Below, one piece after another: positions 1 through 45,137 of a DNA stretch of 64,000 nt. The stretch is from Salvator merianae (taxonomy: Eukaryota > Chordata > Lepidosauria > Squamata > Teiidae). The stretch's first letter is position 1; every line of letters begins with the position of its first letter. Below the pieces are notes generated by a model. That model made no database searches and was not told the origin of the DNA. It saw only the letters and a list, made by a program, of their open reading frames with translations. Where the stretch lies: the NCBI GenBank assembly GCA_003586115.2, contig QVOM02000070.1, forward strand, positions 1,260,189-1,324,188, written 5' to 3'. Made by a program: the position numbers and the translations under genes.

Positions 1-49
1 GAGATGTGTTCAAGCAGGAGCAACCTACCTCTTTGTCCAGCTCTGCAAG
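1..49 (+). CDS. TMEM147: TMEM147 exon, cut by window edge
   Basis: Reading from base 2 gives [16 protein letters not shown], which matches the segment just before the MLFLATFF exon in vertebrate TMEM147. A GT donor follows at 50-51. The exon start is outside the window. Confidence 0.93.
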
Positions 50-3000
50 GTATTGATAGACTCTATCAACTTGACATTTAGGGAAGCACAAAGTAGCAGA
101 TGAAAATTTGTCTGTAGAAGGTGTGAGGTACATAGCAAAGGGTTGGGAGGGGTGGTTAGGTAAAGATAAAGACACCCTGGAGTCATGCTTGGCTCCTGGT
201 GACTCCATGGTACCTGGACACCTCCATGCAGTTTTCTTGGCAAAGATACCAAAGTGGTTAACCATTCCTTCTTCTGGGGAGATGCTGAGGATTGAACCTG
301 CAGCCCTCTGCTTTCCACGTAATTGCTGTACAGTTGAAGGACTCCTTCCTAAAAGGGATTTGTGCTCACTAACATTCAAGTTATTGTGCACTGAGCCAGA
401 TTCGGAATTTCCTTTTGAATCTCTAAGGCCCTAAACAATTTGAGACAAGGTTACTTAACACGCTGCCTCTACTTTTACAGTCCTCTAACATTGCCAGGAG
501 ATATTTTATTACTTTGCATTTGACTGCAGTCAGGCTTGAATTCCTGGAATTCTTTCCCCTTTGGAGTTCACGAGGCACCTACAGTTACATCCTTTAATTG
601 CATCTATTTAAAACATTTTACTTTGTCTAGATCAAGATTAATCTCATGTTACCTTTTTTCTCCTCTTCTGCAAGTTGCAGAGGGCTGCTAGTTAGCTTTT
701 CTGTTTTTTAGAGTCCCCCCCCCCCTTCCCATTGCATTTTGACTAAGTATTTCTGTTTTATTTTAAGGGCATAGGTGGTAAGTTTTAATCAAATGCTTGC
801 AGATATTAGATAATTATACTTCTGGTGAAATTAACATGCATAAGTTCTATATACTTTTTTGGAAGGGAAATGTGTTCTTAAAGATAGTTTGTAAATTCCT
901 TCAGTAAGTGTGCTTGCTATTTCCGTTCTCTTAACAGATGCTGTTTTTAGCAACATTCTTTCCAACTTGGGAAGGAGGCGCAGGTGCTTACGATTTTATC
1001 GGAGTAAGTTCCCGTCAGGGCATGTTTGCAATGGTCTTTTGCTGACAATATTCATCTTGCGTTTTAAAATGACAATGCAGTTTGGATCCCTTCTGTATGA
1101 ACCCAACTGAAACAGCTTTTCTTTCTTCCTGCTCCAGTGTCAGCATACAATTCTGTAAAGCATAACAATACAGTATTGTAAAGCCCAATTTTACTTTTAC
1201 ATGGTTGGTAAAATGCAACTTCCCTTACATAACATGATTTTGTATAGCTTGATTTTGCTCTTATGTAGCTGGTAAGATGCAACTTTCTTCTTGAGATTTC
1301 AAATAATCAATGAAATAAAGGAAATGTATCAATTTCAAGAGTGTAGAAGAATAACAAAAAAAAAATGGACTAAAGTGAAAGTATTTGATGACAAACCCAG
1401 AGAGCGTAGAATGGATGCAACAGATACGAAGTGTCTTCTAGTGAACAACAGATAATTTGGGCAGAGATTGAGACTGGGGGAAGGGAGAGGAGGGAGGGTA
1501 CTAAGAATTAAAAGTAATAATAATAATAAGGATATGTTGAATATGGTATATGTTATATGTATTAAGATGTATAATATTTAAAATAAATAAATTAAAAAAC
1601 ACAACTTTCTTCATTTAACACATTCCAAGAAACTTGCTTTAATGAGATTTGTATCTTTGTTCAAAACATGTTCTAGTGATGGACAATTTCGAAAACATGA
1701 ACAACTGTGGAAATTATCAGTACAGTTATCCAGAAAAAATGCAAAAAAATGCATTAATAAAAATGTTAACAACACTGTTAAAAATGTGATTAATGAAAGT
1801 AGAGGAATAGGAGGGATGCTAGAGGAAGTCACCTGTCTGCTGCTGTGAACCTTTTCTCCTGTGCCAGGAATTCATGAAAGCGACTGTGGACTTGGCTGAC
1901 CTGGTGGGGCTGCATCTGGTCATGTCCCGGAATGCTGGCAAAGGGGAGTACAAGATCATGGTGGCCGCCATGGGATGGGCAACGGCTGAGCTCATTATGT
2001 CCCGGTGAGTTGGGCACTGATGCTAAGAATGTACAAAGTGCCCCACTGAATTGTGCCTCTGGCCCATCTAGGACAGCACCCACTTTCTCCCAGTGACCAA
2101 CCAGATGCACAAGGAGGCCCACCAGTAGGACATCAGCTTACTCTGCTTGCAGTCTCCCAGCAAGTGGACTTCAGAAGCATCCCACCTCCTCCTGCCATGA
2201 GAGCTGATAGCTATGGATAGCCTTGACTTTCATGCATGTAAGAATATAAGAAACGCCTTACTGGATCATACCCATGCCCTGTTTAGTCCAGCTCTCACAG
2301 TGGCCAACCAGCTGCTCAAGGAGGGCCACCGGCAGGACCTGAGCACATGGCTTATTCTGCCTGCCGTCTCCCAGGGGTTGGCCTTTGGAGGTGTAACACT
2401 TCCTACTGCCGTCATGGCTAATATCTACCGATAGGTGTACTAGAATGGATCCTGTTCAGGTACCACCTCCAGGTTGGAAAGGCAGGCAGGATGCCTTTAA
2501 AGGTCATTTGCAGGGAGTTGAGAGCAGGTGAAGGTTTTGCTTTTGTCTTCTGCTTGAGAATGCCCAGAAGCAATTGGTGGGCCACTGTATGATGCCAGAT
2601 GCTGGACCAAATGGGCTGTCGCCTGATGCAGCAGGGCTCCTCTTATGTTCTTATGTTAGCCTTGACTTCCATTCGTTGATCCAAACCAATTCTTCCTCTG
2701 GGAAAGGAATACAGCCACCAACAGTGGGGGAGAAGAACCAGAACCCCATCTGAATTGGCTGGAATTCAGAAGAATCACTGAATCCTTTGTTGGGCAAAGG
2801 ATTTTAAATTTTGCTCTTTCTGATACTGAATGATGGTGGTGCAGACTTCAGTTTTCTAGGGTGTGTAGAAGAACAAGATGTGCTATCAGTGTTTGCATCT
2901 TCCAACAGGTGCATCCCGCTCTGGGTGGGAGCACGTGGCATTGAATTTGACTGGAAGTACATCCAGATGAGCATTGATTCCAACATCAGTCTGGTAGGTG

Positions 3001-6000
3001 ATAAAACTACCACCATTGTCTGCTGTGAACTTCCCCAAATTTCCCCATCAACTAATAATTGTCCACAGTTGGGTAAATGCTGTCTGGATTTTACCAGCAG
3101 CTAGGATGGAAACAGAAACCCTGGCAGAAGTGGAAGGGAATAACTAGCTAAAGCTTTGGATAGGAATCCTGTTCATATTGCGTTATTTTGCTCCTTGAGT
3201 CTAAAATGTAGCAGAATGGATACTCCATTTGTTTTTGCTGCTCCCTTGATCTTTTCCTCTCCTCCCTTAGGTGCACTACATAGCTACAGCTGCTTTGGTA
3301 TGGATGTTTACACGCTACGATTTACCCAAACACTATCGCCTGCCCCTTACTTTCCTCTTAGGAGTCAGTGTCTACAAAGCATTCTTCATGGAGTAAGTAG
3401 CTGCAGTATTTTCATTTAGGAGTAAGTATATGTGACATCAGTTTTTATAGTTATCAGCAGCTGGGGCCCATGGCTTTAAGGGTGGGTGTTCGTAACTGGC
3501 GGGAAGTGCGTGATCACTGTTTGCGGGCCCTCCGGGCCTCCGTACTGTTGCAGCAGGTCTCTGGCAGCAACCTGCTGCGACAGTACGGAGGCCCGGAGGG
3601 CCCACAAACAGTGATTGAACACTTCCTGCCAGTTATGAACACCCACTCTTAAAGCCATGGGCCGCTGCTGATAGTTATGCTGTTATTTCAGCATATGTGA
3701 AGCTGATCCTGTTACAGAAACTATTATGAAACTCAAAAAGGCACAGGAAGAATTGGAACTCTTTTGAAGTTCAAACACAAAGGCAAATGAATGCATAAAT
3801 AACTTTTTAGTAGATGAAACTAACATTCAGAAAATGTTTGGAAGAACAGAGGCTTCTGTGTCTGGTTTTCATCTCATTTGTTACAGTTGTTGGGTTGTTA
3901 TGCTGTGTTCATAGAATCATAGAATCATAGAATCATAGAGTTGGAAGGGACCTCTAGGGTCATCGAGTCCAACCCCCTGCTCAATGCAGGATTCACTACA
4001 CCATCCCAGACAGATAACTGTCCAGCCGCTCCTTGAAGACCTCCAGCGAAGGAGAGCCCACCACCTCCTGTGGCAACCTGTTCCAATGACTGATTGCCCT
4101 TACGGTCAGGAAGTTTTTCCTAATATCTAGCCTGTATCTACTCCCTTGAAGTTTCATCCCATTGTTTCTAGTCCTTCCTTCTTGTGCAACTGAGAATAGG
4201 GCCAATCCTTCTGCACTGTGACAGCCCTTCAGATACTTGAAAACAGCTATCATGTCTCCTCTCAGTCTTCTCTTCTGCAGGCTAAACATTCCTAGGTCCT
4301 TTAACCGTTCCTCGTAGGACATGGTTTGCAGACCGCTCACCATTTTGGTCGCCCTTCTCTGAACTTGTTCCAGTTTGTCAATGTCTTTTTTAAACTGGGG
4401 TGCCCAGAACTGGACACAATACTCCAGATGAGGTCTGACCAAGGAAGAGTAAAGTGGGACAATTACTTCTCGTGATCTAGACTCTATACTCTTCTTGATA
4501 CAGCCCAGGATGGTGTGTGCCTTTTTTGCAGCCGCATCACACTGTTCTAATGTTTAATCTATGATCTACTAATACACCCAGATCCTTTTCACATGTGCTG
4601 CTGCTCAGCGAGATTCCCCCCATTCTGTATTGGATATTGTCATTTTTCTTACCAAGATGTAAAACTTTGCATTTCTCCCTGTTAAATGTCATTCTGTTAG
4701 TTTCAGCCCACTGTTCAAGCTTGTCCAAATCCTTTTGAATCCTCTCCTTCTCCTCCCTAGTGTTAGCAACCCCTCCTAGCTTTGTGTCATCTGCAAATTT
4801 GATCAGCGTCCCCTCGACACCTTCATCCAGATCGTTTATAAAAATGTTGAACAGCAATGGGCCCAAGACGGAGCCTTGCGGTACCCCACTCGAGACAGTC
4901 TTCCAATCGGATGTGAAGCCATTTATGACCACTCTTTGAGTACGATCACTAAGCCAGTTATGAATCCACCTAACAGTTGTCCTGTCAATCCCATATTTGA
5001 TCATTTTTTCAATTTTTTCATTTGTTCTGTAGTTCTGCTTTGAACCTAAGCTTTTGCCTATGGCTACAATATCCATCTTCAGAGCATCTGACTGCTAGAA
5101 GAGTCAAATACAATGGATGGTCTTGTGGACTTTGTTACCCTTCTTATAGATGTTGATGAATGACTGTTAAAGGTTGATTATATGCAGTTGTTTTGTTCCA
5201 ACATCTGTAAGAAGGGTGACAAGATCCATGAGACATCAGTTGCACTTGACTCTTCTAATAGTTAGATCCTCTGAAGATGGATGTCGTAGCTATATCCAAA
5301 AACTTGGGTTCAAAGCAGAACTGTGGAACATGACATAGCACCCAAAAACTGTGACAAGTGAGATAGCAAATATTTGTCAAATGTTATCATGTGCGCTTTT
5401 ATCTTTCTGATGTTGGCTTTTGATGGAGAAGTGTTTGCGAAAGTTTTGTTTCATCTGTCGAACTTTTATGTACATGATAAAAAACCCCTCTGCTTTAGAG
5501 TTTGGAGTTACGCTTGCATTGTTGTTATGTATGTTTTACAGCTATGGTTATTTATTTTATTTTATTTTTTTTGCGCAAGGAGAGCAGATTTGACTGAAGA
5601 ACAGTAGCAGGCTATTTTGTCACTGCTACCTTTTCCTTCACTATCTTTGGTGGTTTTCCTGTTTTGTTAACTTGAGTAACATATTTTGTATTTTTGAATT
5701 TTTGTAACCCATCCTTGGGGGTGAAGGGCAGGCTGTAAATAGAGATGTCCATAGGAAGGAGCCTTAATGCAGGCTTGCTGCTTTTCTTCATTGGAAGGAA
5801 CCTGCCCATTAAAGTGTGGGACAGCATGTCTGCCCCCGCCCCCCTGGGATTAGTAGAGTGGTTTTTAGTAGTGGGGGTGTGTGGTCGAGAGAATCCCAAG
5901 AGGTTTCTTAATGTTTGCATAAGATTCTTAGAGACACACTAGCGCTAAGTGTAGTTAGAATCTAGCTTTTTGTAGATAATATGCAGCCTTTCTCAGTCTC

Positions 6001-6852
6001 CAAGCTTAACTCCCGTGGTCACTATCCATCATGGTGACAGTTAGAATCCAGCCAACATCTGGGGACATTTGACAGTGGAAGACAGCTATAGACTAATAAT
6101 AGTTGCAGTTGGGAATGTCTCTCAACAAAGCAAGTACCAAGGAGGGAGTTTGCCCTGTGCTGCAGAAAAGGAGAAAAGGTTTACGTTCTCACTTCTGGTC
6201 CTTGTCTGGTCCTCTCTGACATTGTCTCTATTTGCGAAGATGTGTTTGATGTCATTTATAGTTTATTGTGCACTGATCGGCCATTCCTTTCTGTGAGTCA
6301 AATTCTTTATTTTTGCAAACCCTACGGCATATCCCTCCAAAGGATCGTGAAGTTATTAAAAAAGGTTGGGACTTGCTTTAGGAGGAGCAACCTCTCTGAG
6401 TATGAGTTTTAATGGGTTCATGGGTGCTCAGAAAAAGCCGCATGTGGAGGCTACCTTAAGATCTTATTGTTTCTAGTTAATACTGCCAACTGCTCTCCAA
6501 GATTTTTTTTTTTCTCCTGGAGGTTTCAGGAATTGAATCTCTGAGTTTTTCTGTGCAAAGCAAGTCGTCTATAATAGAGCTACACCTTTTATTAAAAAGG
6601 AAGGCGTGTTGGAGGTCTAACTTCCCAGCGTAGCTGTTTTAAATAGCGTTGTGGTGTTGTGCTGCATTTTACCACCTCCTGCTCTTCCTACACAGGCTGA
6701 TCCATACTGTCCCTCTTTTTTGTCTTTACAGATCTTTTGTTCATGTTTTCCTCCTGGGCAGCTGGACAGCACTCCTGGTCAAAGCGGTTATCACTGGCCT
6801 CCTTTCCCTCAGCTCTCTAACTCTCTTTGTCACTCTGGTACACAGCAACTGA
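1..6852 (+). CDS. TMEM147: TMEM147, ER multipass-translocon subunit (spliced, 5' end outside window)
   Basis: Six exons join in frame: 1-49, 938-1003, 1868-2004, 2909-2993, 3271-3392 and 6732-6852, giving 192 visible residues and a TGA stop. Human TMEM147 has 224 aa, so about 33 N-terminal residues lie left of the window. Every internal junction has a GT donor and AG acceptor. Recognisable stretches are [50 protein letters not shown] and the C-terminal VHSN. Known family role: polytopic ER protein that works with Nicalin and NOMO in the multipass translocon and binds the lamin B receptor. Several hydrophobic segments suit a multi-span protein. The exon at 938 begins with ATG only by chance; that codon is an internal Met. 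The last intron (3393-6731) holds a palindromic DNA transposon and a CR1 copy. The gene converges on ATP4A. Confidence 0.97.
205..345 (-). mobile_element. tRNA-derived SINE, same family
   Basis: Minus strand GGAAAGCAGAGGGCTGCAGG, GGTTCAATCCTCAGC and GCCAAGAAAACTGCATGGAG match the 12,262 and 12,465 copies. Lies in the first visible TMEM147 intron. Confidence 0.7.
938..1003 (+). CDS. TMEM147: TMEM147 exon ([14 protein letters not shown]...)
   Basis: The exon follows a pyrimidine-rich tract and AG at 936-937 and is followed by GTAAGT at 1004. It encodes 22 residues ending AYDFIG, phase 0 at both ends. Confidence 0.96.
1868..2004 (+). CDS. TMEM147: TMEM147 exon ([14 protein letters not shown]...)
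   Basis: AG at 1866-1867 precedes the exon and GTGAGT follows it. It encodes [14 protein letters not shown] through AELIMSR and splits the final Arg codon. This is the best-conserved part of the protein. Confidence 0.97.
2225..2660. repeat. GGATCAGGCC repeat (CR1-clade tail-like), two pieces
   Basis: Contains a plus-oriented head and a minus-oriented piece ending CAGCAGGGCTCCTCTTATGT and TCTTATG direct repeats. Many copies occur in the window. The TTCTTATG terminal units suggest a CR1-clade 3' end. Confidence 0.6.
2909..2993 (+). CDS. TMEM147: TMEM147 exon ([15 protein letters not shown]...)
   Basis: AG at 2907-2908 and GTAGGT at 2994 bound this exon. It encodes [18 protein letters not shown] and ends SNISL, essentially identical to the mammalian segment. 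Confidence 0.97.
3271..3392 (+). CDS. TMEM147: TMEM147 exon ([13 protein letters not shown]...)
   Basis: The TTAG acceptor ends at 3270 and GTAAGT follows at 3393. It encodes [18 protein letters not shown] through VYKAFFME and contains hydrophobic membrane segments. A palindromic transposon begins only 63 bp beyond the donor. Confidence 0.95.
3455..3670. mobile_element. Palindromic hAT-like element with perfect 8-bp target duplication
   Basis: The 216-bp element is almost wholly an inverted repeat. Two ~104-bp arms, differing at only a few positions, flank a short loop near 3563-3573. Ends are CAGCAG and CTGCTG. ATAGTTAT stands on both sides (3447-3454 and 3671-3678), as expected for hAT insertion. 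Because it is a palindrome, both strands show near-identical short reading frames beginning MALRVGV; neither is a gene. Confidence 0.9.
3910..5020 (-). mobile_element. CR1 LINE, 5'-truncated, with reverse-transcriptase remnant
   Basis: Read on the minus strand, the end is repeated TTCTATGA units, the CR1 3' hallmark. Upstream frames encode RT pieces: [29 protein letters not shown], and the C-terminal block [17 protein letters not shown]. The frame is broken between the two pieces and the 5' part is missing, so it is a dead copy. It sits in the last TMEM147 intron. Confidence 0.92.
5029..5325. mobile_element. Foldback element abutting a CR1 copy
   Basis: The left arm (about 5029-5155) and right arm (about 5200-5325) are diverged inverted copies. 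AGTTCTGCTTTGAACC is mirrored by GGTTCAAAGCAGAACT, and ATCCATCTTCAGAG is also mirrored. Each strand holds CTAAC/GTTAG-type internal blocks. The CR1 at 3,910-5,020 ends against its left arm. No clear flanking duplication was found. Confidence 0.7.
6732..6852 (+). CDS. TMEM147: TMEM147 last coding exon
   Basis: The acceptor TTTACAG ends at 6731. The exon encodes [18 protein letters not shown], a last hydrophobic helix and VHSN, then TGA at 6850-6852. Human TMEM147 has the related ETFVHLCSLGSWAALLARA. Confidence 0.95.
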
Positions 6853-6997
6853 GATTCTGCTCTTCCACGCGAGAGAGCCGTTCCAACTGCATTGTTTGGC
6901 TTCATCCCTGCTTGTCAAGGCAATGCAGGGTTTGGTCTTGCCTGCAGGGGGATGAGCTTCAATAAGGCATCTATTTGCAAGCTGCAGGAATGGCAGT

Positions 6998-7003
6998 AAT
7001 AAA
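6998..7003 (+). terminator. Candidate TMEM147 polyadenylation signal AATAAA
   Basis: A canonical AATAAA lies about 145 bp after the TMEM147 stop, with T/G-rich sequence at about 7013-7030. This fits a short 3' UTR that ends more than 3 kb from the convergent ATP4A stop. Confidence 0.7.
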
Positions 7004-8239
7004 ATCCAGATGTTTGTTTTTATTTGTTTGCAAGTTTCAACTTTCTTTGGGCTAAGCATGCCTCTGAACCTTGCTTGAATTCCCTGCAGTCATCTTGCCT
7101 ATACTGTGATTTTGTAGGGCACAGTTGTGTTTTTCCATGTTTGGTGGAATTCCCTCCTATGGTCTAGATCAAAATTGCATTGTATAAACAATTGTTAGCT
7201 GTGGACAAGCACCTGCCAGCTATGACCACAAGATGCCAGTATAGTACAGTGTGATTTATATGATGCAGGCGTTTTGAAGAACGAAACCTCTGCATTACAC
7301 AAGCAGTGACTGTAGTATGAAACTGGCTTTTGATTTTCTCTATAAAGAAGGCAGAATTAGTGCCAGTGAGGAGGCAACCAAGCAGCGAGAGTGTAAGGAG
7401 TAGCTGTCACGTTGCCAGTGGGAAACTGTGTGCTTCCAGGCCTGCATCTCCTATATAACCTTCTACCTTGGAGGTAGAAGCATTACAAAGGATCATAAGA
7501 AGTGACCCACTGGATTGGACTGGGGGGCATATAGTCCATCAGTCTGTTCTTCTAGTGGTCAACCGGCTGAAAGCTGTTGACTTTCATGAATTTAAGAGCG
7601 TAATAAATGTGCCGCTGGATTGAATCTGGCGCCCATCAAGTCCAAAGGTTTGGTCTTGCAGTGTCCAACCAGCTGTACTGGGAAGCCCAACCGACAGGGA
7701 TCCCGGGGAGGTCCCAGGGAAGCCTCAGAGCACCATTTTGCCCTTGAGCACCCCAGCGGTGGCTTTGGTGGTGCCCTCAGCATCCAGAACACTAGGGTGA
7801 TGCATAAGGGTCATTTGGGTCGACGATCTGGACCCCATTGAGCAGAATGGGAATAGGTGGTCTCAAAAATGTTGCAGCTGCCATGCCAGATTGTGGAGTA
7901 AGTACATGTCATTGAAAGAGGGGGGCTCCTTATATGATCACGGAATCAAGAGATGCCGTTAGCTTTGGTTGCGTGACTATCTCTCAGCACTTTGCACAAT
8001 GCTGTTTCTGAAAAGATAAAGCATCTTCCCCAAGAAGTCTACAATCTTAGATTCAGGGTGGAGCAGAGCGGAGGGTAATAGAAGGTGAATATCAACACAT
8101 TTATTGTGTCCGTCCCATTTATAGTCTGCCTTCTCGCTCGGAGCTCGGTTGTGGATGTTGCACAGGAAGTGAGGACTGAGACACTTGCCAAAGGCATTGG
8201 AAAGGAATGATGATCTTAGGGGTCCGAGGGAGTTAAGGA

Positions 8240-8582
8240 TAAGAATGTGCGTGAACAAAATTCACATTTTTGATTCACTGTTGAAGCAAAAACCTGTATT
8301 TTCTCTTCGTTGGCGAATTGCATGGTTGAAAAAGTGGGTTTTTCCATTCAATTTCACAGCTTTTGCGATGTTTTCCTAATTGAAAATGCCCTTTGCATGG
8401 GTTAAAACATAGCGCAGACATGAATATTTTTCGATTATTCCGCTTGTGCGAGGGCAGAGGCTGGTTGTTTCGATCAATTTCTGAAAATGCAACACCCCCC
8501 ATTTTTGATTCAGTTTGAATATACGTGAATGCAAAATATTTGATCAAAGTTGTGAAGGTGAAACTAATTTTGCACATCTCTA
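8240..8582. mobile_element. hAT-like short element, ATGTGC family, copy 1
   Basis: Ends TAAGAATGTGC and GCACATCTCTA are inverted. Flanks GTTAAGGA and GTTCAGGG agree at 6 of 8 bases. The interior is AT-rich with TTTTTGATTC-type blocks. It lies between TMEM147 and ATP4A. Confidence 0.7.
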
Positions 8583-9689
8583 GTTCAGGGCCTGCTTCTT
8601 GGGAGGGCAGCTCATAAGTGACCTTCTACACATTGCCAAATGTGACTGCTGTCGGCTTAGATGCACATAGCCATTAGCAAGGGATGGGTGATGTGGTCCA
8701 ACAGCACCTGGTAGGGCTGTCTAGAGCCCTCACTGCTGTACTGTATGTTTTCAGCTTTCCAGTGAGTGGGTTCAAACTTCTCTAAACAGATGCCTGCACA
8801 GTCATGCAGCAGTCATGTGATATTTTTTGGTATCGGTTGCTATATAGAACTTGGCAATACTTGATTCTGGCTGATGGTGGCTGCAGTATTTGATCGATGC
8901 CTTTTAGGCAGATCCTACATTTCTTTGTGCCACTATGCTCTTCCCCATCATGGACTGGAGTGGGCGGATTTCCAAATAATGGCAACTCTGGCAAACTACC
9001 CATACATGGTGTACAGATGGGATTTTCTGTGCTGAGAATGCAATAAAAACACAGCTGCCACAAACAAGCATAGATGAGCAGTGGCTCTTGCCTCTGTACA
9101 TAGTAACAACCCATTTATGGTTTCAGTATATTACAAAAGTGTTTGGTAGACCATCTGTTAATATAATTGTACCTTAGAGAAATCTAGGCTAAACAAAGAC
9201 ACCTGGTATTATGGAGTTGAACTTGACTTCCTATCACCAATAAGTAGTGTGGTTGCTTATAAACTCCTTTGTGTCCATCCAGTAACCTCCATGAAAGCAG
9301 TGCAGTTGAGTGAAGTCTCTCCTTAAATGTATAATGCTACCTTTAGCAGCTCAATTTCTGCACCAAAAAAACCTCTGGATTCTGTAGCAATGAAGTGAAC
9401 TTTTATTCATCTTTGCTTACTTGTTGTAATTTAATTTTAAATCTTGTAAAAAGGGGAACAATTCTGCTTATGTTTATTTCCTCTTTCCCCTTATTCATTG
9501 ATTTCTGTTGACAGTAGTTCAGCTGTTTTTATAACCCATCGTTGTCGCCTTTAAGCCAAGAAACTTGGTATTTAGATTTTTTTTAAAAAAAAAGCACACT
9601 GATTTTTTTAGAGTGTGCTCAGTACAGCCAGCCTCATTCCCTCCATCCTGTACATCAGCACTTCCCAACAACTTCACAAGTCCTAGAAT

Positions 9690-9840
9690 TCAAAAGACGT
9701 AGCCGTGTTAATCTGGATCAGTAAGCAAGGGGATCTAGAAGCACCATAAAGACTAACAGAGAGAAAGAAGTTGGCAGCATGAGCCTGTGTAGATTAAACC
9801 TACTTCATCAGATGCATGGAGTGAAGTACCTAGGGACAGA
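9690..9840 (+). repeat. Interspersed repeat with CTTCATCAGATGCATGGAGT
   Basis: CGTGTTAATCTGGATCAG, AAAGACTAACAGAGAG and CTACTTCATCAGATGCATGG are in the order of a repeat widespread in reptile genomes, whose class I do not recall with certainty. Confidence 0.5.
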
Positions 9841-10353
9841 CCTTTCTAGGCAAGATGTGTGTATGAATAGCAATAGAAATGCAAAACTATGGATGTGGTG
9901 ATGAGGCAACAAGTTCAGTATAAAGATGGTTGTTAAGGCTTTATGTGTGAATAGAGGTGCAAACCTGTCACAGTGTTATAATACAGAGTGATGCTGGCTG
10001 GGAACCAGAAAGGACATCAAGGGAACCGTCAAGAGACTGGAGTATTAAATAGTGTTTTAATATATGTAGTGCGCCAGGAAACCATTGTTTCTGTTCAACC
10101 CCCTGTCGATGGACTGGAGTTTGAGCTAGTAATGTATGCCCAGTGTAGCCTGAGCAGAATATACAAAACATGATGCTTTCTCTTAAAGGTGTGAAATATT
10201 GCAGCAAGCTGGGTTAAGTAATGCAGTCTATGATGGATGCAAATGGTTATTTTCTTTATCCTGTAGGGGTTTTTCTTACACCTTCCAAGGAGGTTAATGC
10301 AGGCAGCACAAGCTAGGAGGCAGGAGAAAAGCACTGTCCAGCAACCTCCAACT

Positions 10354-44173
<33,820 letters not shown>

Positions 44174-44405
44174 CTTGAGTTCCTTAGGCTGGGTCCCTTC
44201 TGAGGCCCACAGGACAGACCCAACTGGACACAGAGTCCTTCAGGCTGCTAAAGGTGCTCTGCAGCACAGTCAGGTAAACAGTGGCCCTTCCTGAGTCCCC
44301 CTTTTTATAAATTCCTGCCCTGATAATGAGAGGTGGTTCCAAGTGCAACACTGTGTGTTCTTTTTGGAAGTCACGCACCAGGAGGTGACGGCCCTGGATG
44401 GGGAG

Positions 44406-44415
44406 AAAATATATA
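44406..44415 (-). promoter_or_regulatory. ATP4A: Candidate ATP4A TATA box
   Basis: The minus strand reads TATATATTTT about 233 bp upstream of the ATG, a spacing that would give roughly a 200-base 5' UTR if transcription starts about 30 bases downstream. Mammalian ATP4A promoters are reported to contain a TATA box. No transcript evidence is available here. Confidence 0.55.
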
Positions 44416-44435
44416 CTCAGCGTGAAAGCACCTTG

Positions 44436-44460
44436 GATTATCTTTCCCACCTTTGATATC
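44436..44460 (-). promoter_or_regulatory. ATP4A: Candidate GATA-factor sites upstream of the ATP4A TATA box
   Basis: On the minus strand AAAGATAATCC (core 44439-44442) and AGATATC (about 44454-44460) sit 25-45 bp upstream of the candidate TATA box. GATA-4/GATA-6 binding near the TATA box is established for mammalian gastric H,K-ATPase genes. GATA cores are common by chance, so support is positional only. Confidence 0.4.
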
Positions 44461-45137
44461 TCCCTCTGGAGCAAACATGTCCAGGCGTCCAAGGCCAAAG
44501 ACCTTGAAGGTGTGGAGGATGAAGGAACACCAAGAATGAAAGGACACAGCTTACACTATTTTTTAATTGATCAGAATTAGAGTCTATAATAATAACTTTG
44601 TCATAACAATATAAGATAGTTATAATATAAAACCATATAGTACAATACTAACCAACAGTTAAAAGCATTGCTAAAGTTGTAATACAGATTAGAATGAGTA
44701 TTTTAGAAGTATTTCTTTAGTAACTTGTGTTATAACCCTTTCCATGGCATGGGTTGAGATGATCAGAAAGCTCTTTCTCATGGAGGGCTGTCTTTTCATT
44801 TCAAAAGACAATATTTAGAGGCATTCTTGTACCTGGACGTTTATTGTATATTTTGATGGGAATATACAGTCTTCGACTTGTGCTAAATAATGTAATAGTT
44901 TCCACATAACTGCAAAGGTAGATTTTATTGAATATTCCTGACATGATTAAGCTGTTGGTGAATGTAGTCTTTAGTTGCCAAGTCCTGTATCTCATGACAT
45001 TGCATGTTGAGATGAAAGCTTGTGTGTTTCTTCCGGTTTTGTGCTTGTGATCATTCTTGCTGCTAATAACATATGTTGAATCAGCCATTTATTTTTTACA
45101 GTGGGATTATTACTTTTGCAAAGGCAAAGTAAACAAA

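Larger units (their letters stand above)
7004..10353. other. Interval between TMEM147 and ATP4A stops
   Basis: Apart from the hAT-like element at 8,240 and the repeat at 9,690, there are CR1-clade-like fragments near 7,485-7,680. The right end should hold the ATP4A 3' UTR. I see no canonical AATAAA on the minus strand in the first 700 bases after the ATP4A stop, so its 3' end is not placed. No further gene is seen. Confidence 0.6.

Noticed and set aside
3470..3658. Two 60-codon frames on opposite strands, both starting MALRVGV
   Set aside because: They mirror each other because the DNA is a palindrome; this is a transposon, not overlapping genes.
3447..3678. CRISPR-like or regulatory hairpin interpretation of repeats
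   Set aside because: No evenly spaced direct repeats with unique spacers exist. The inverted repeats are explained by DNA transposons with target duplications in an animal genome.
3996..5076. Two reading frames (148 and 179 codons) on the minus strand
   Set aside because: Both are fragments of a CR1 reverse transcriptase, broken and 5'-truncated. The first 18 residues of the larger come from the adjoining foldback element.
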